Shown piece after piece: positions 35,113-47,680 of a DNA stretch of 64,000 nucleotides (position 1 is the stretch's first letter; the number at the start of each line of letters is the position of its first letter). The notes under the pieces are model-generated. The model saw nothing but the letters and a program-made list of their open reading frames with translations, was not told the DNA's origin and did no database searches. Origin of the DNA: Augochlora pura (lineage: Eukaryota > Arthropoda > Insecta > Hymenoptera > Halictidae). Both the position numbers and the translations under genes were made by a program. The DNA lies in assembly GCF_028453695.1 (NCBI RefSeq), contig NC_135777.1:2232001-2296000 (forward strand), given 5' to 3'.

Positions 35113-35311
35113 CCCTCTATGGACCCGAGTAGCTTTTAGGTTACATGGTAACATATCGACATTTCACCGCATAATGTTAGATTTTTCACAAGATAGCGTA
35201 ATACCTCTTGATTAAATAAAGTCTCTGAGATAACCAATAACAATATTGATGACGGTTGGCAGCACTATTAACCTGAAATATATTTAAGAAAAAAATTCAG
35301 TCCATAGAGAG
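35113..35311. mobile_element. 199-bp TTAA-bounded element, ends CCCTCTATGGA
   Basis: TTAA occurs at 35109-35112 and 35312-35315. The ends CCCTCTATGGA and TCCATAGAGAG are inverted with one mismatch. The interior is non-coding. TTAA target duplication plus CC-starting ends is a piggyBac-like non-autonomous pattern. Confidence 0.78.
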
Positions 35312-35315
35312 TTAA

Positions 35316-36934
35316 ATTATATAGAATTATAATTTCATTGTATTTTAATTAATTATGTTAAATTATTATAAAATTATATTGAGCATATGACACACAGTTT
35401 TCTGTTAACAGTAAAGTCTCGCTAACAATGGAACTGCGGAGTATTAATCGTGACTGATGTATATTGTTTTACAACAGTGACAAGATTGAATTTATTTAAA
35501 CCTTCTACGATTTTTCTTAGTATAATATAATATAATATAATATTCTCTATATAATATAATATAATTTATTATTGTAAGAGCTGTTATATGACTTAATGTC
35601 TAATGCATAAATTGCACCAATCGCGTGAAATGGAGATGCTCTGAGTCATCTAAAATAGTCTCAGATTTCAAAGTAAAATGGCGTCGGGTGCATAGGGGTT
35701 AATACCTTCCCCGTACAAGGCGTGTTAATTTCCCTATCAAATATTTTCCGAAGTGTTCAGAACTAGGTTCACACAACACGTCGATCGATGATGGATATGA
35801 GTGGATAACGTCTAAAGTTTGAACTTGAAGTCTGATGCCATGTCAGCCACGTCACAGTGAACTAACTGTCTTTGGTGAGTTATCTCTGCTTCGCTGAACT
35901 CTTGACTTTTCTGTAGATACACTACACACGTTCAGTGTCTACTAGTATACAGGCTAAGTATTTTGAATCATCCATCTAATTATAAATTATTAAGTACCAA
36001 AATTGTAGAGCTACAAGGGGGAGGCTAGTGACATTCGCCTTGTTTCAAGTAGTATAATTTTTTAAATTTCGAGATCAGTTTTCTATTTTAAATGGAAAAG
36101 TATACTTTGGTCATTACAGATCAAGAGAATATTAAATTTTAAGTAGAAAAGTATAGCTCAATTATAAGTATAGCTCGCCCTGTACACGGTCCAAGGTTCT
36201 AAACACAGAATACAAGTGCTAAATACGAATTGCGCGCGAGCTTGATCAAAATCAGCATGTTTGCGGCACGTTTTCCCTGGCGGGAATAGACAGGGACGAA
36301 CGGTAAGAGTGTACCAACAGGACAAGAAAAGCGACGACCAAGGGATCACCGCAGCAATTCATTTCCCCCTATCTGCTCCGACCGTTTTGCAAATGGTGAA
36401 ACCGTTGGAAGAAACGGCGATTGCTCGTTGAACGTAATGGAGTGGCGTAGATAAACACGGTACAAGGCGGAACGAGCCGATCCTCCGAGACGAACAATTT
36501 TCACTTAGCGCTCCTCTCTAACGCCGTCGCCGCGCGAATTGTTTGTCTTCTACTTCGATCGAGAGTGAGAGGGAGAGAAAGGGGGGAGAACGAGAAAGAA
36601 GAGATAGAGAGAGAGAGAGAGAGATAGAGGGGGGAATCTCGAAGGATTCGAGTCGGTCGTGGACGGATACGAAGGACTAGGAAGCCGTTCGAAGCCCCTC
36701 TTGAAACGTTGCAGACCCTCGAGGGTCTCGAACACGGGACTCCAGCGACGGGAATCGGTTTTTTCGGGAGAGATTGTTCCCGCTTTAAAAAGGGCGCCGA
36801 GTGGATCCACCCTCGGATTTTTCAAATTTTTTTAGCCCCTTTACAAGGTCTCAATTAAACGGATTGATACCGACGGACGTAATCCAGGATCCAAGGAAGC
36901 GCGAACCGAAATCAAATTTCCGGCACCCTTAGGA
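35316..36934. other. Non-coding region with GA microsatellite
   Basis: A (GA)n tract is at 36562-36632. TGCATAGGGGTTAAT at about 35690 is another TTAA-element-like end. Short (ATAAT)n at 35520-35575. No gene supported. Confidence 0.45.
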
Positions 36935-37375
36935 AATGTATGCGACTATAGTTGTAGATTACAGTCGTATATGATTATAGATTAAAGTCGAATATATACG
37001 TTGTATCTATACATTAGTATTTTACTATAATCTGTAAATATATATACGTCTGTAATAACTATATATCTATAACTATAATCTATAAATATATGTACAACTG
37101 TAATTTATAAATATATAAATAAATAGAGATAAACATATGTACCTATAGATAATAGTTATATATATTTATAGATTAGAGTCATATATTTATAGGTTGTAGT
37201 TATAAATAGTTATAGATTCCCGACGTATATATATTTACAGATTATAGTTATATATAGTTATAGATTGCAGTCATGTAGAATGTTTATAGATTATAGTTAC
37301 ATATACTTATAGATTCCAGAGGTTATATATTTACAGATTATAGTCATACATAGTCGCAGATTACAGTAATCTCGA
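36935..37375. repeat. AT-rich minisatellite, TATAGATTATAGTTATATAT
   Basis: Imperfect units of about 16-32 bases based on TATAGATTAYAGT and TATATATTTATAGATTA across 440 bases, in both regular and scrambled spacing. Confidence 0.85.
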
Positions 37376-39089
37376 ATTGTGTTTCAAGTAGCACGATAAT
37401 GCAGTAGACTCTCTATTTCGAAAGGACTGTATCCTACAGTGCATGTCCCAATTTCCAAGCCTTTTAAGCCGATCATTGCTTTGCCGAAGCTATCATTAAA
37501 TACCCTAATTTTCATTTAAAGTACTGAAACCATATTTTTCCATTTTTCAGTCATTCTCGTCATTAGAAATTTTTATCTGCGTGACAAGAATTAATTCTGC
37601 ATTTACTGTGCTTCTTTCGATATCGTTCCCGATCTGTTTTCCGTTTCTCATCAAAGATCCTTGTTTATCATGTTTATTCACGTGGTAGAACATTTGCAAT
37701 CACTTCCTTTATGGTTTATCCTACAGCATCGGTGATTGGAACTACCTCGGCGTTTACAATTTCTTATAAGAAAGGAAAATTCATCGGGAGCTTGCATCAC
37801 AGATTTATCATAACAAATCCTCGTCATATATCTATAAAGTTATTAAACATTTTCAATTGCGACTGCCTCGAATTCTGCTCGGAAACAATGGAACAAAAGA
37901 ATCGTAAATTAAATAATACACATCAAACATTTCGACTGGATATTCTGCTATCAGACAAAAGTACAGCTTTTCCTGGTATAGCAAATGCATTTTAAAACTA
38001 TCATAATCCCTTAATCTATTTTTTAACTCATTACCGAGCGCAATTCAAAAGTTAATAAAATTTAAATAATATCTGGATAGAGTTTTTATTTTAAATTTAC
38101 TTAAACTGTATTTACCATTACTATTTATTTATTTACTTATTTACTAATTTTCAAATGTTGGAAATATTATGTTACAAGCATTATATTATATAAATATGAT
38201 AAATATTTGTTTTTATAAATATATTCTGTTCCACGATGTTTAGGATTAATACGGAAAGAAAAATGTTCTCGAGCACAATTTGATTCCTTGGCACGTGGTA
38301 GGTTTTATATTGTAGAGGAGAAAGAAATACGGGAAAAGGAAAGTACAGACTGGGATATACATAAATTTACGGCGTGTCACTTAAGTTTTGGTCATTAACC
38401 CTTTACGCTCAAAGACGAATTAACGCAAGATTTAAAATAGCTTTCCTGGCCCACGATTTTTTCGTTTTATATAGTGGATTTCGTATGACCTGGCATTCTA
38501 GATGCATGAAATAATAATATATTATAATAACATACTATAAATAATATATTATAGTAATATACTAAACGTAATAATAAATTATCACAATATACTACAGACG
38601 ATAATAATATATTGTAACTATTGTACTATACATAACATTACGTTACAACAATATACTATTCATATAATCTAAACTTGATCAATAAAATTACCTTGAAACA
38701 TGACACAACAATTTTTAACGACGCAAATAGAACAAAAATAATAGAAAACAGAATATCATTCGAATATAACAGGTTATTCCTGGAAGCCTCCATCGCGAAT
38801 CGGACTCGTCGAAGTATGACAAGGGGCGAACCGTAAAGTCACAGACCCGATCCATTTAGTTTCGAAGAGAAGCTCTTTAAATCTTCGAATTTCCGCGAAA
38901 TCCTCGAGAAATCCTATCAGAAGCAGAACCGGTGTACCAAGAGGATTAGGTCCGAGCAAGAAGATCTTCCTTGATCTCGCAAATGAAGATTTCCGCGGCT
39001 GATCCGCAGGATTCTCGCCAGAACTACAAAACACGTTTGCACCTTGCGATCGCGGTATCGAGAAGAATCGGTGCTTCGATATAAACAAC
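37376..39089. other. Non-coding region with AT repeat and repeat ends
   Basis: 38512-38660 repeats AATAATATATTATARTAAYA in loose 36-base steps. TTAACCCTTTACGCTCAAAG at 38396 is a TTAA-element end. 38789-38832 (CCATCGCGAATCGGACTCGT, then CGAAGTATGACAAGGGG) matches 48069-48109. No gene supported. Confidence 0.5.
38789..38832 (+). repeat. Dispersed repeat end R2, copy 1
   Basis: CGGACTCGTCGAAGTATGAC followed by AAGGGG, close to 48069-48109. There the copy ends in AAGGGGTTAA, again a TTAA boundary. Confidence 0.62.
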
Positions 39090-39430
39090 GAAAGATGATA
39101 AGAAAATGAACAAAGAGAGAGAGAATTCTCATTGACGAATTACGTAAAAAGATCCGTAACACGGTGGTCGCGAAGCTACAAGTTCCTCGATAAGATAGCG
39201 CGCGGACGGATCGGTATGGGGTTGGTGGCTGCGAAACGGGGATGGGTCTATGAAAAGGCGACTGAGAAGGAGAGCGTGGTCATGGAAGCTGTGCGAGAAA
39301 GAAGAAACAGTTGAAGAAAAAGAAAGAGAGCAGCAGAGTAAGAGAGGGAGAGAGAGAGCGCCAAACCAGAGAAAGGAAAAAAGGAAAAGAAAAAAGGGTC
39401 GATGGAAGAAGAAAAGCCGAGGAAGGGGTT
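39090..39430. repeat. Purine-rich GA/AAG tract
   Basis: Plus-strand purine-rich sequence with GAGAGAGAGA and AAAGGAAAAGA motifs. Lys/Arg/Glu-rich frames here are compositional. Confidence 0.7.
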
Positions 39431-39559
39431 TCCGTGTGCTGGAATGACAACTATAGCCCAGCTGTCGTCATTATGAATTATCTATGTAGGAGTGACGCCT
39501 GCGCTTTTAAACACCGCGAGAGGCAAAAGTGAATTTCGCTGACGAATCGACAGACGCGT

Positions 39560-40904
39560 CCTACTGTTGCAGATCGAACAACAACAACCGTCGCCGCTTA
39601 CGTAAAATCGCCTTGCCGTTCACCTGGATACACCCTTTTGATTCGTTCGCAGCACCCGTGCGCTCGTTTCCACGTTGGTAGTCGATTAATTTCCAGCAAC
39701 CTCGGCGAACGCCGACGCAAACCCTGACCATCGAGTCACGCGGCGGAAAAGCCGACGGCTGTCGCAACACGCACGCCGCGCGTGATTCTCGACGGCTCAA
39801 CGACCGAGCTGGCGACGATCGACGGTGCTCCGACGGAGCCGAGTCGTCCGGAGTGCGCGAACGGCAGAGTGGCAGAGAGACTGCGGTAGAAGAATCGATT
39901 CGTTCGAAGAGTCGGCTACCTGACTACTCACCTGGGCAACGATCGCTGCGTCCGTATCGCAACTCAGCTTCGCGGCGTCGCCTCGGCGGGCATATCAAGC
40001 AGCTCTTCCGCGTCGAAACTTTGCCCGAAAGGATTGCAGCGGCGAGCGATCTCAGCACGTCGCGGCACACGAGAAGGAACACTCCGCGAACCGATCCTCT
40101 ATCGCACTGTCGAAGTCCCACTCGATCTCACACCGATCAACAGTCTCCCGTGGCTGGCTGCGCTTGACCCACAAGCTGGAACTCATCTGCCGAAGCTCCG
40201 GTGGACACCGCAGCGTCCCAGGTGGCTGGCTCCGCGGAATCGGTCCGGAGATCTCGGACGCGGTTGGCTACCTCCAGGATGAAGAGAGTTAGGTGGGTTC
40301 CGATCGGCCGCGGTTGGCGCCATAGGGCCAGGTGCAGAGGGGTCTAGCTGGCTTGCCACGTTGGTTCCGCGTCGGGACGCAGCATCCTCTTCGGGTCGCG
40401 TGCACGCAGAAGGCTCCGCAGGGCGGACGATGCTCGCAACACCTCGATCAGGACGTGTCCGGAGCCGGATCCTGGTCGACGGGATATCGACGCGGTTCTG
40501 CGAGCGGGGCCGAGCCTGGACGAGAAACGGCGGTCGTCGAGTGCCGTGGGAACTGTCTGCCGTCCATGAAGAGCGTCGCCGGCACGGACGCACCCCGTAG
40601 ACGGGCCGTGCACGGCGCAAGATCAGCTCCGGTTCGCGCACCCGCGCAGGCGCCGCCTCGTGCGGCCCGATCGCCGCATGAAGGAACGCCGCAACCTCGT
40701 TCCGACAGCCTCCGCTATTCCCCAACACCCCCGCCGCACGCTTTACACCCCCCGCCGGCCTGCTCGCTCTCCTATAGCCCTCGCCGGATGCCGAATCTCC
40801 TCCGTCTTCCGCGATGAGCACGAGATCTGTCGAAGGCCGAGGCCACGCGACCTCTTCGACGACCCCTTCGCGATCCTTCCTGGTGGCGACCTTCTTCTTT
40901 CGCT
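39560..40904. promoter_or_regulatory. CpG-rich island, candidate promoter or first exon
   Basis: The longest sustained GC/CpG-rich block in the right half (1.3 kb). It is not low-complexity, unlike most other GC islands here, and all six frames are fairly open. Candidate plus-strand coding starts at ATG 40566 (MKSVAGTDAPRRRAVHG, to a stop at 40815), Arg/Pro/Ser-rich and disordered. A minus-strand frame of 212 codons overlaps it. It lies upstream, on the plus strand, of the K2P exon at 52698 and could be its 5' end, but nothing ties the two directly. Confidence 0.35.
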
Positions 40905-41035
40905 GCTACTTCTTCTGATTCTTCTCATTTTCTACTGATTCTTCTAATTTTCTACTGACTCTTCTAATTCTCTTCTGATTCACTTCTGATTCACTTTTGA
41001 TTCACTTCTGATCCTCTTCTGATTCTTCTTCTCGT
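40905..41035. repeat. 11-bp minisatellite CACTTCTGATT
   Basis: TTCTTCTGATTCTTCT and CACTTCTGATTCACTTTTGA repeat for about 130 bases at the 3' edge of the CpG island. Confidence 0.85.
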
Positions 41036-43200
41036 TTACCTCTTCATCTATAAGCAAGATTGCCTTGACAAAACAAACGGAATCACCAAATTCGAACCGA
41101 AATTTAAGTGATTTGTTGGTCAATTAAAAACATAAACAAGACGAAACCCATCCACTATTTACTAAAAAATAGTAATAGTTTGGAGTCTCTTAAATGTTAA
41201 ATTATTGAGGCTCAGAACTGTTCTCGGAAACGCAGTAAGTGATCTTTGTAGTTCATAGGCAGACAGTAACTAGCTCCAAAACTGTTTCCTTCTTCTTTCG
41301 TCTAATAGTCGAACGAAGGTTTGATATTTGTTTTATGTGAAAAGTTTATATCGGTGAAAGGAACTTTGCAGTTTACTTTCCAGCTATTAAGAAAAATCAA
41401 TTAAATTGCTCAAGTTGCTTTTAGCAGAGAGAAGTTTCGAGGTTCGTAAACGGGGCACAGTAATTGGCTCCTTTAGTCTAGTGTGAGAAAATTTCAGAAA
41501 AAATTTCTGCGCCCTTGTGCCTTACGTTCAAATTTAGTAATTATTTTTGATGCTACGATCAGTTTGTGTAGTATCTCTTGATGAAAATATAAATGAATCA
41601 GTATAAGTAAATTATTAATTTTATTTACGTTATACAAAATGTATATTATATAGTAAAAGCGTTTCATTTCGTACTAACGACAATAAAATAAAGATATCAT
41701 GTATATTTTTATGCTTCTTTAATAAATCCATAATACGTAATCAAACCTAACCTCGCTTTGTAAAGACAATATTATTAGAAAAGAAAAACAGAACGAAGAT
41801 ACTGTTAAAAGAAGCATAACAATTGCAACGATAAAATTTAGTAATCACGGATATTTTTATATTTTTTAAATAAATCCAAAAATAGGGTCATTTCTTAGAA
41901 GATGTTTCTATTTCAGTGCTGTCATTTATTAGATGCGTAATTAAGCCTAACCTCACTTCGAAGTCAGGATGACAATTAGGATAACAATATTATAAGAAAA
42001 GAAAAGCAGATCGGAAATTGAAGGAAGCACAGCAATTGCAAGGAGATACCTGTAAGGTAGAAATAAGGGGCACAGAGAAATCGGAAGACACGGAAATAAC
42101 AGGCACGGAATTAGGTGCAGTGTCTCAGAAAAGGCACAGAATTATAGTAAAAAACATCTTCCTTGATTCCATTAAAAAACGTTATCAAATTACTAGTTTC
42201 TGTCGCGCATAGAAATATTTTTACAAACGGAAATATTTGAAAAATCGAAATATATTGTTTGTACATTAAATGAAAATTCGAGTACGTTGAATTTCAACAA
42301 ATATATTGAATACAAAAATCAATTTAGCAAATAGCTTTTTTAATACTAATAGTATTAGAAAAGAGGAGGAAAGTAATAAAAGTAGAAATACAAAAATAAA
42401 AGTACAAAAGTAAAAATAAAAAAGTATAAATATTGAAGTTCTTCCGATAATTGAATTAAATAATTATAGCAGAATATTTAAAGAGAGTTGCAATGAACAA
42501 ATGACATTGAAACAAAAATTGACTACTTAAAGGCACGTAAATTCTGACGTCTACCTTATTTTAAACAGTACAGTATAAAGTTGAATCGCATAACATTAAC
42601 CGACAAATTATAAATTAATAACAATAAGTGCAACGTAATCTACTAATGACGATACAAGGTAATAAATCAGATCACTAAAGCATCAAACGTCAAGCCCCAT
42701 AATTCAGTCTCGTTCCTGAATGAAATTTGAATTTCGCTCTGTTTTTTCATCAGCGATGGCAAACAATCGCTCAAAAATTCAAGGTAGGGTGTAAATTACC
42801 CTTTCGACGCTGTTGCCGTATATCCGTGTCGATCGACTCTCGTTTCGCGGATACGGAGTACAGTGCAAAAATAGTGTGAACACAAATATACATTTCTACC
42901 ATCGCCGTTCAACAAAAGATGTCTCTATGTTTATCGCCGTGGACGTGTTCGCGCGCACCTGCAATTCTTTAAAAAATTCGTGAAACAATAGGGTTCGCGG
43001 CCGGTTTCCTTCGTTTCCTCTTCGCTGAAGCTATTCGCGAAGGAGATCAATTTTTACGCCTATTTTCGCTTTCGAGCGGGTTTCGCAGCCGTTTCTCACT
43101 GTCTAAAGATAAATAGAATGATTTTGTGCCAGCGGCTCGGATAACTAAATAACAAGGTGGAAGTCGTACGAAATTTTATGGAAACCGCGGCTCCGCTCAC
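41036..43200. other. AT-rich non-coding region with a duplicated segment
   Basis: Apart from the duplication at 41731-42044, no gene or array is supported. Confidence 0.45.
41731..42044. repeat. Direct duplication, about 110-bp units 200 bp apart
   Basis: 41731-41835 and 41933-42044 share GCGTAATYAAGCCTAACCTC-like starts, ACAATATTATWAGAAAAGAA and CAATTGCAA in order. The units are about 80% alike by eye. Confidence 0.7.
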
Positions 43201-43538
43201 TTCTCGAAATTTCTATAAATACGGTCGCGCACGAGCATCGGCGGTCGGCCGATGACGAGAGACAAGAGGAGCGCTCCGAGGGAGCCGGTCCCTCGCAATT
43301 CGTTTCGGCGACGCGTTCCATTCTTCGGAATATTCAATTACCAACGGCGGAAAGGTTGACGGGCAAAGTTCTGTTTATAAATGTTCCGTTGGCACAAAGT
43401 GGCTCGCTTGGATTCGACAACGGGGCAAATATACCAGCGGTAATGCGCTTAAAACTGCGATCTCAAAGTCACGAGTCTCCGGAGGAAATTAAAAGGATTC
43501 AAAGTGGCCACGGGATGGCGTCTCTCTCTAACTCTCCA

Positions 43539-43585
<47 letters not shown>

Positions 43586-43590
43586 GAGGA
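43201..43590. other. Moderate-GC segment ending in (CT)n
   Basis: The CT microsatellite at 43530-43585 follows a GC-rich segment. No gene signature. Confidence 0.5.
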
Positions 43591-45423
43591 TATTCATTGA
43601 AATGTTAGCTGAACGATGATCTTGACTGTTTCAGTCGAAAGACTCGAATTGATGCTTGAAATCTGCCTCGCGATATCCAATTTGATAAATATGAAATATC
43701 GCCTCGTAGTCAAAAATATGTGGACTACATCGTAAATTTGTATTAACAACGAACGGTCGAAATTATTTCCCTGGCACGAAGTTATATCGACGATAAAGAA
43801 ACTGTCGCGAGCGTGACTGCGAACAAGTTACAAGTTACGTGTAAACTGCGGATTTAACATGTTCGTGATCGCAATAAATTCATTAGAAGATTGTGGGAAT
43901 ATTAGAGGAGTTTATGGGGATATACTAATGAGAATCTTCTTTCTTTTTGTATCGTTCTATCGTCGTTGTAATAATAGTATATGTTATAATATTGTTAACA
44001 AGTTAAATTAATAAAGTAAATTAAAATAATGAAGAATTAAATTAAATTAACGAATTGTAATAAGTATTTGTATTATAATAATATTAATAAATTTAGTTAA
44101 TAAAATATATTTTAAAAGTTTGATTGATTTAAATTAATAAATTACATTATGTTGAGATAATATTACTATTATAATAATAGTAGAAAATGATATATTATGT
44201 ACAAAATGGCCACAATCATGGTCACCATGAAACGATATTTTTTGTAATTTAATTGTGTTTCAGAGTATTCAATACAACTAATTTTATCTTTGGGTCAGAA
44301 ACATTATTAAATGTTAGTCAAATATATAAGTAATTATTGTATAAATTACAATATGTGTTATAGCTTCATTGCGAAAAAATTTCAAAAGAAGTTCGACATT
44401 GTCGCAATTTTATACTAGAATATACACTTCGCTAGCTTGCCGCTTTTGACGAATATACTCGTCCTAATATAAATTGTTTCTTTATCACGAGTATCCTCGT
44501 CGAAGACAGCAAACTGATAAGGAAAAATTATATATTTTGTATTTTAAATATTCTATATATTCTATATGTTCTACATATATTGTACATAATACATATATAT
44601 ATTTTACATTTAAACTGTACATATCCCGAAAGCGTTCGATTTAAGCAAAATGTAATGAAAATCAAATACATACGAAATAATTACAGTAACTTGTACACAT
44701 TTCTCATCTCGCGCAGTTGACTCGTATAATGTTCCTTTCGGAAGATCGCCCCATCAGGTATCCCGTTCACGTTTAATTACCTACGCCGGCATTCAAATAT
44801 TTGCATTGTATTTTCGAAAACGTTGAACATAAATCGCAACGAGTTAATGCGAAGAAATAAACCGTAGAAAAAAAAACGGTTCCGCGTGAATGACTCCAGC
44901 ATCCCGGGATAATTTTACACAGTTCCATTGAATAAACACTGTCCTCGACGTTCGAGAGTCGTCGTCCCTCTCCAGGAGGGGCGAGAGCACTTTTGAGTCA
45001 GGTCAGCCTTTTCTGGTGGAAACAGAATATTGAAAATAAACAGGAGCGTTCTCCGCTTAACGAGCTTTTATGTTTCCCATTTAACGGGGATACACATTAA
45101 TTGAATTCGCGGGTTAAAAGGGGATTAAACGATTCAGGATGAAAAATAATCCGAATTATAGTCGCACGGGAATCGCGATCCTAATGTCTCTCGTCGATAA
45201 ACTGCGAAACGAAGTTTATGCAAATACATAAATTTAGGTAAACGAGCCGAATTAAAAAAAGCATGCACAATATCTTATTTTGTTTCTAATATCGACAATT
45301 TACTATTCGAATAACTCGCGCCGATGTATATTTATTTAAATATAAATCGCAGCAGTCAAAGTCAGACTAGTGTCCAAATACTTTTGGAAATGACTTTTAT
45401 AACATAATTATTCATGTTTGATA
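43591..45423. other. AT-rich non-coding region
   Basis: No supported gene or repeat family member. Confidence 0.4.
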
Positions 45424-45585
45424 TTAAATAATTTGTACAATAATCTATGTAATACTATATAATTTGCATAATAATTTGTATAAGATTAAATAATTTGTAT
45501 AATAATCTGTTTAATATTAAATAATTTGTATAATAATTTTATTAATATTAAATAATTTGTATAATAATTTTATTAATATTAAATA
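45424..45585. repeat. AT minisatellite, about 34-bp unit
   Basis: TTAAATAATTTGTATAATAA followed by TYTNTTTAATA is repeated four to five times. The last two units are identical (TAATAATTTTATTAATATTA). Confidence 0.9.
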
Positions 45586-46384
45586 CAAGTTGGGAAGGCG
45601 TGGCGAAACTCGGAGACCCCGAGCTTCCCTTTTTCGATCCTCAATGGTTCCTCGCGACCAATTAAAATCGCCAAGCACAGCTGCTATTGGCGACAGCTTA
45701 TTGACTTCGTTGTTTGTTGTCAGCCGAAGTTCCCCGGTTTCTTGTTCGAGCGTCGAACAACAAAAACAGAGGAGCCGGGATAATCCGATGTCGGGGGCTG
45801 GGAAACGAGCTCGAAATATTGGGAACCCGGATTAATTGGGGATATTTCCGCGCTGAATTCGTTAGTGTCGCTATGCCGGACGCGGAATTCGTTAATATAC
45901 AGCGTGGCGCAGAAATCAGCGCCGCTATCTAGAAAACAAATTAACTTATAAACAATTCTCGATGGTGTAGCGCGGCCCCCGTTACGCTTATAGGAGATTT
46001 GCCGGCGACGCGGTATAAATAAAAGGTTCGCAGCAACAATACTGCCCGTTGCAGCAGTCGTAATAACAGACCGGTTGCAGCTGGGAATTACTTGCTTTTA
46101 CGTATAGAAAATAGAGGCGATGTTGGCCTGCGGATTTTTAAGTCTTTCCGTCTGCAAAATATTAAAGAAAATCGTTGGAATGTTGAAACGAAAGCGAAAA
46201 TACTTATCGTGGAACGTTTTTCAGGCGGCGTAACATTATTATCGATTTTGTTGTTAATAAGAATTTTTGTTGTTGAATATTAATGTATTGTAGAATAAAT
46301 TTACCTACTTTCATTTCCATATTTTAATAAGAGGCGATTCAAATTATTTTTCAACGTAATAAAAATGACCGGCAATCATATTTA
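45586..46384. other. Mixed-GC spacer
   Basis: A moderate-GC stretch at 45590-46080. No supported gene. Confidence 0.4.
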
Positions 46385-46388
46385 TTAA

Positions 46389-46612
46389 CACTAAATGACC
46401 GGTCATTCAGCTACAAACATTTTTATACTTTCACGACATTAGCATTAAACAATATTTATTTTGTCTATTTCATTTATTTCATTCGTCGCGAAAGATATCT
46501 AACATTTAAAAAATTATGTAATAATATCTCTATAATAAATACCAATTTATCATATCACAGACTACCAATCAGAGTAACAAGCCGATTTATAAGCTACCGG
46601 TCGGTAAACTGT
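46389..46612 (-). mobile_element. 224-bp TTAA-bounded element, family CACTTTACCGA
   Basis: TTAA at 46385-46388 and 46613-46616. Ends read CACTAAATGACCGGTCATTC and, inward from the right, ACAGTTTACCGACCGGTAGC, an imperfect inverted pair. Interior ATTTATTTCATTCGTCGCGA matches, in reverse, TCGCGATGAATGAAATAAGT of the element at 61007-61289. Confidence 0.75.
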
Positions 46613-46616
46613 TTAA

Positions 46617-47520
46617 ATCGTATACGAAATAATTATTATTATATAATATATTAAAATCGTTATTTATCCTGCAAATAGTTAATTACTGGCTGCTGCGTGC
46701 AATTAATAATTACGCAGCATCCTCCACGCCCGAGATAAAAATTACAATTATGCGGTAAAAATAGGTTGAGTGTCCTCCAGCGAAACCGATTGCGGGACGT
46801 AAGGAATTTCTCGTTCAAAGTCCGTCGCAGTCTCGTCGATCCATTTTTTTTTTTCAGGCTTCTCATAACATTTCCCCCTCGAAAGAAGATTTCATATTTC
46901 ATCCGAGCGTGTTCGCTCCCTTTATCTATTCCGCGAGTCGTCGCAGATAGAAACAAGCTTCCCTCTTTTTGCAGGTGACAGCGCGCTCCCGGAAGACCTG
47001 CCTCGAACGTCGTCGCCCCTGTGCGCTGCCATTTTTTTCTCTCTCTCTCTCTCTCTCTCTCTCCTCTCTTATACCCCCTTCGCGGCGGACATCTTGCGTG
47101 CTACATCGCGACATCTTGTCTCCTGTATTTCCTGTCTGCCGGTGCTCCCGGAAAAATCCTCCGAGAAAATTGTTCCGCGGCGCGCAACAGATCGAGCAAG
47201 AAATTCCGATCCGAAAAAGCACTGGCGCGAGTTCAACCACCGCTGTTCATTCAAATTTCTCGAGATTGTTGCCTTTAGCCTCGTCGCTGTCGCGCCGGGG
47301 CCAGGATGTTCTCTGTTTTCTCTTCGAGAGAACGACGTTGTCGCGGGATGAACGAGATAAGTAGCGAATTAGATGCAGGTGGTAGCGAGGTATCGAGTAC
47401 TAATAAAGGAAACGATGTTCTGGAATGCGCAGATTGAACAATTTTGTTTGTTTTTAGAATATTTTGTGTGCCAATAGTTATATGGTGGAGTTTCGTCGAA
47501 TAATTATAATAATTAATTAT
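46617..47520. other. Mixed region with CT microsatellite
   Basis: A CT tract at 47036-47068 lies within a moderate-GC segment (46960-47360). Overlapping frames are without signature. Confidence 0.45.
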
Positions 47521-47524
47521 GTGT

Positions 47525-47680
47525 AGCTGTAATTTCAATAGTAATTATAGTAGTTGTAATTACAATAGTAATTATAATAATTGCAATTACAATAGTAATT
47601 ATAATAGTTGCAATTACAATAGTAATTATAATAATTGCAATTACAATAGTAATTATAATAGTTGTAATTATGTATAGTTG
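47525..47680. repeat. 27-bp minisatellite GCAATTACAATAGTAATTAT
   Basis: Five to six nearly identical units of GCAATTACAATAGTAATTAT plus AATAGTT. Confidence 0.94.

Noticed and set aside
40183..40821. 212-codon minus-strand frame in the CpG island
   Set aside because: No signature, and an equally long plus-strand frame covers the same bases. Kept only as part of the candidate promoter region.
40660..40938. Frame ending in a leucine-rich hydrophobic run, considered as a K2P M1 exon
   Set aside because: The hydrophobic stretch is the start of the CTTCTGATT minisatellite, with no charged exit motif such as LEG and no donor in a fitting phase.
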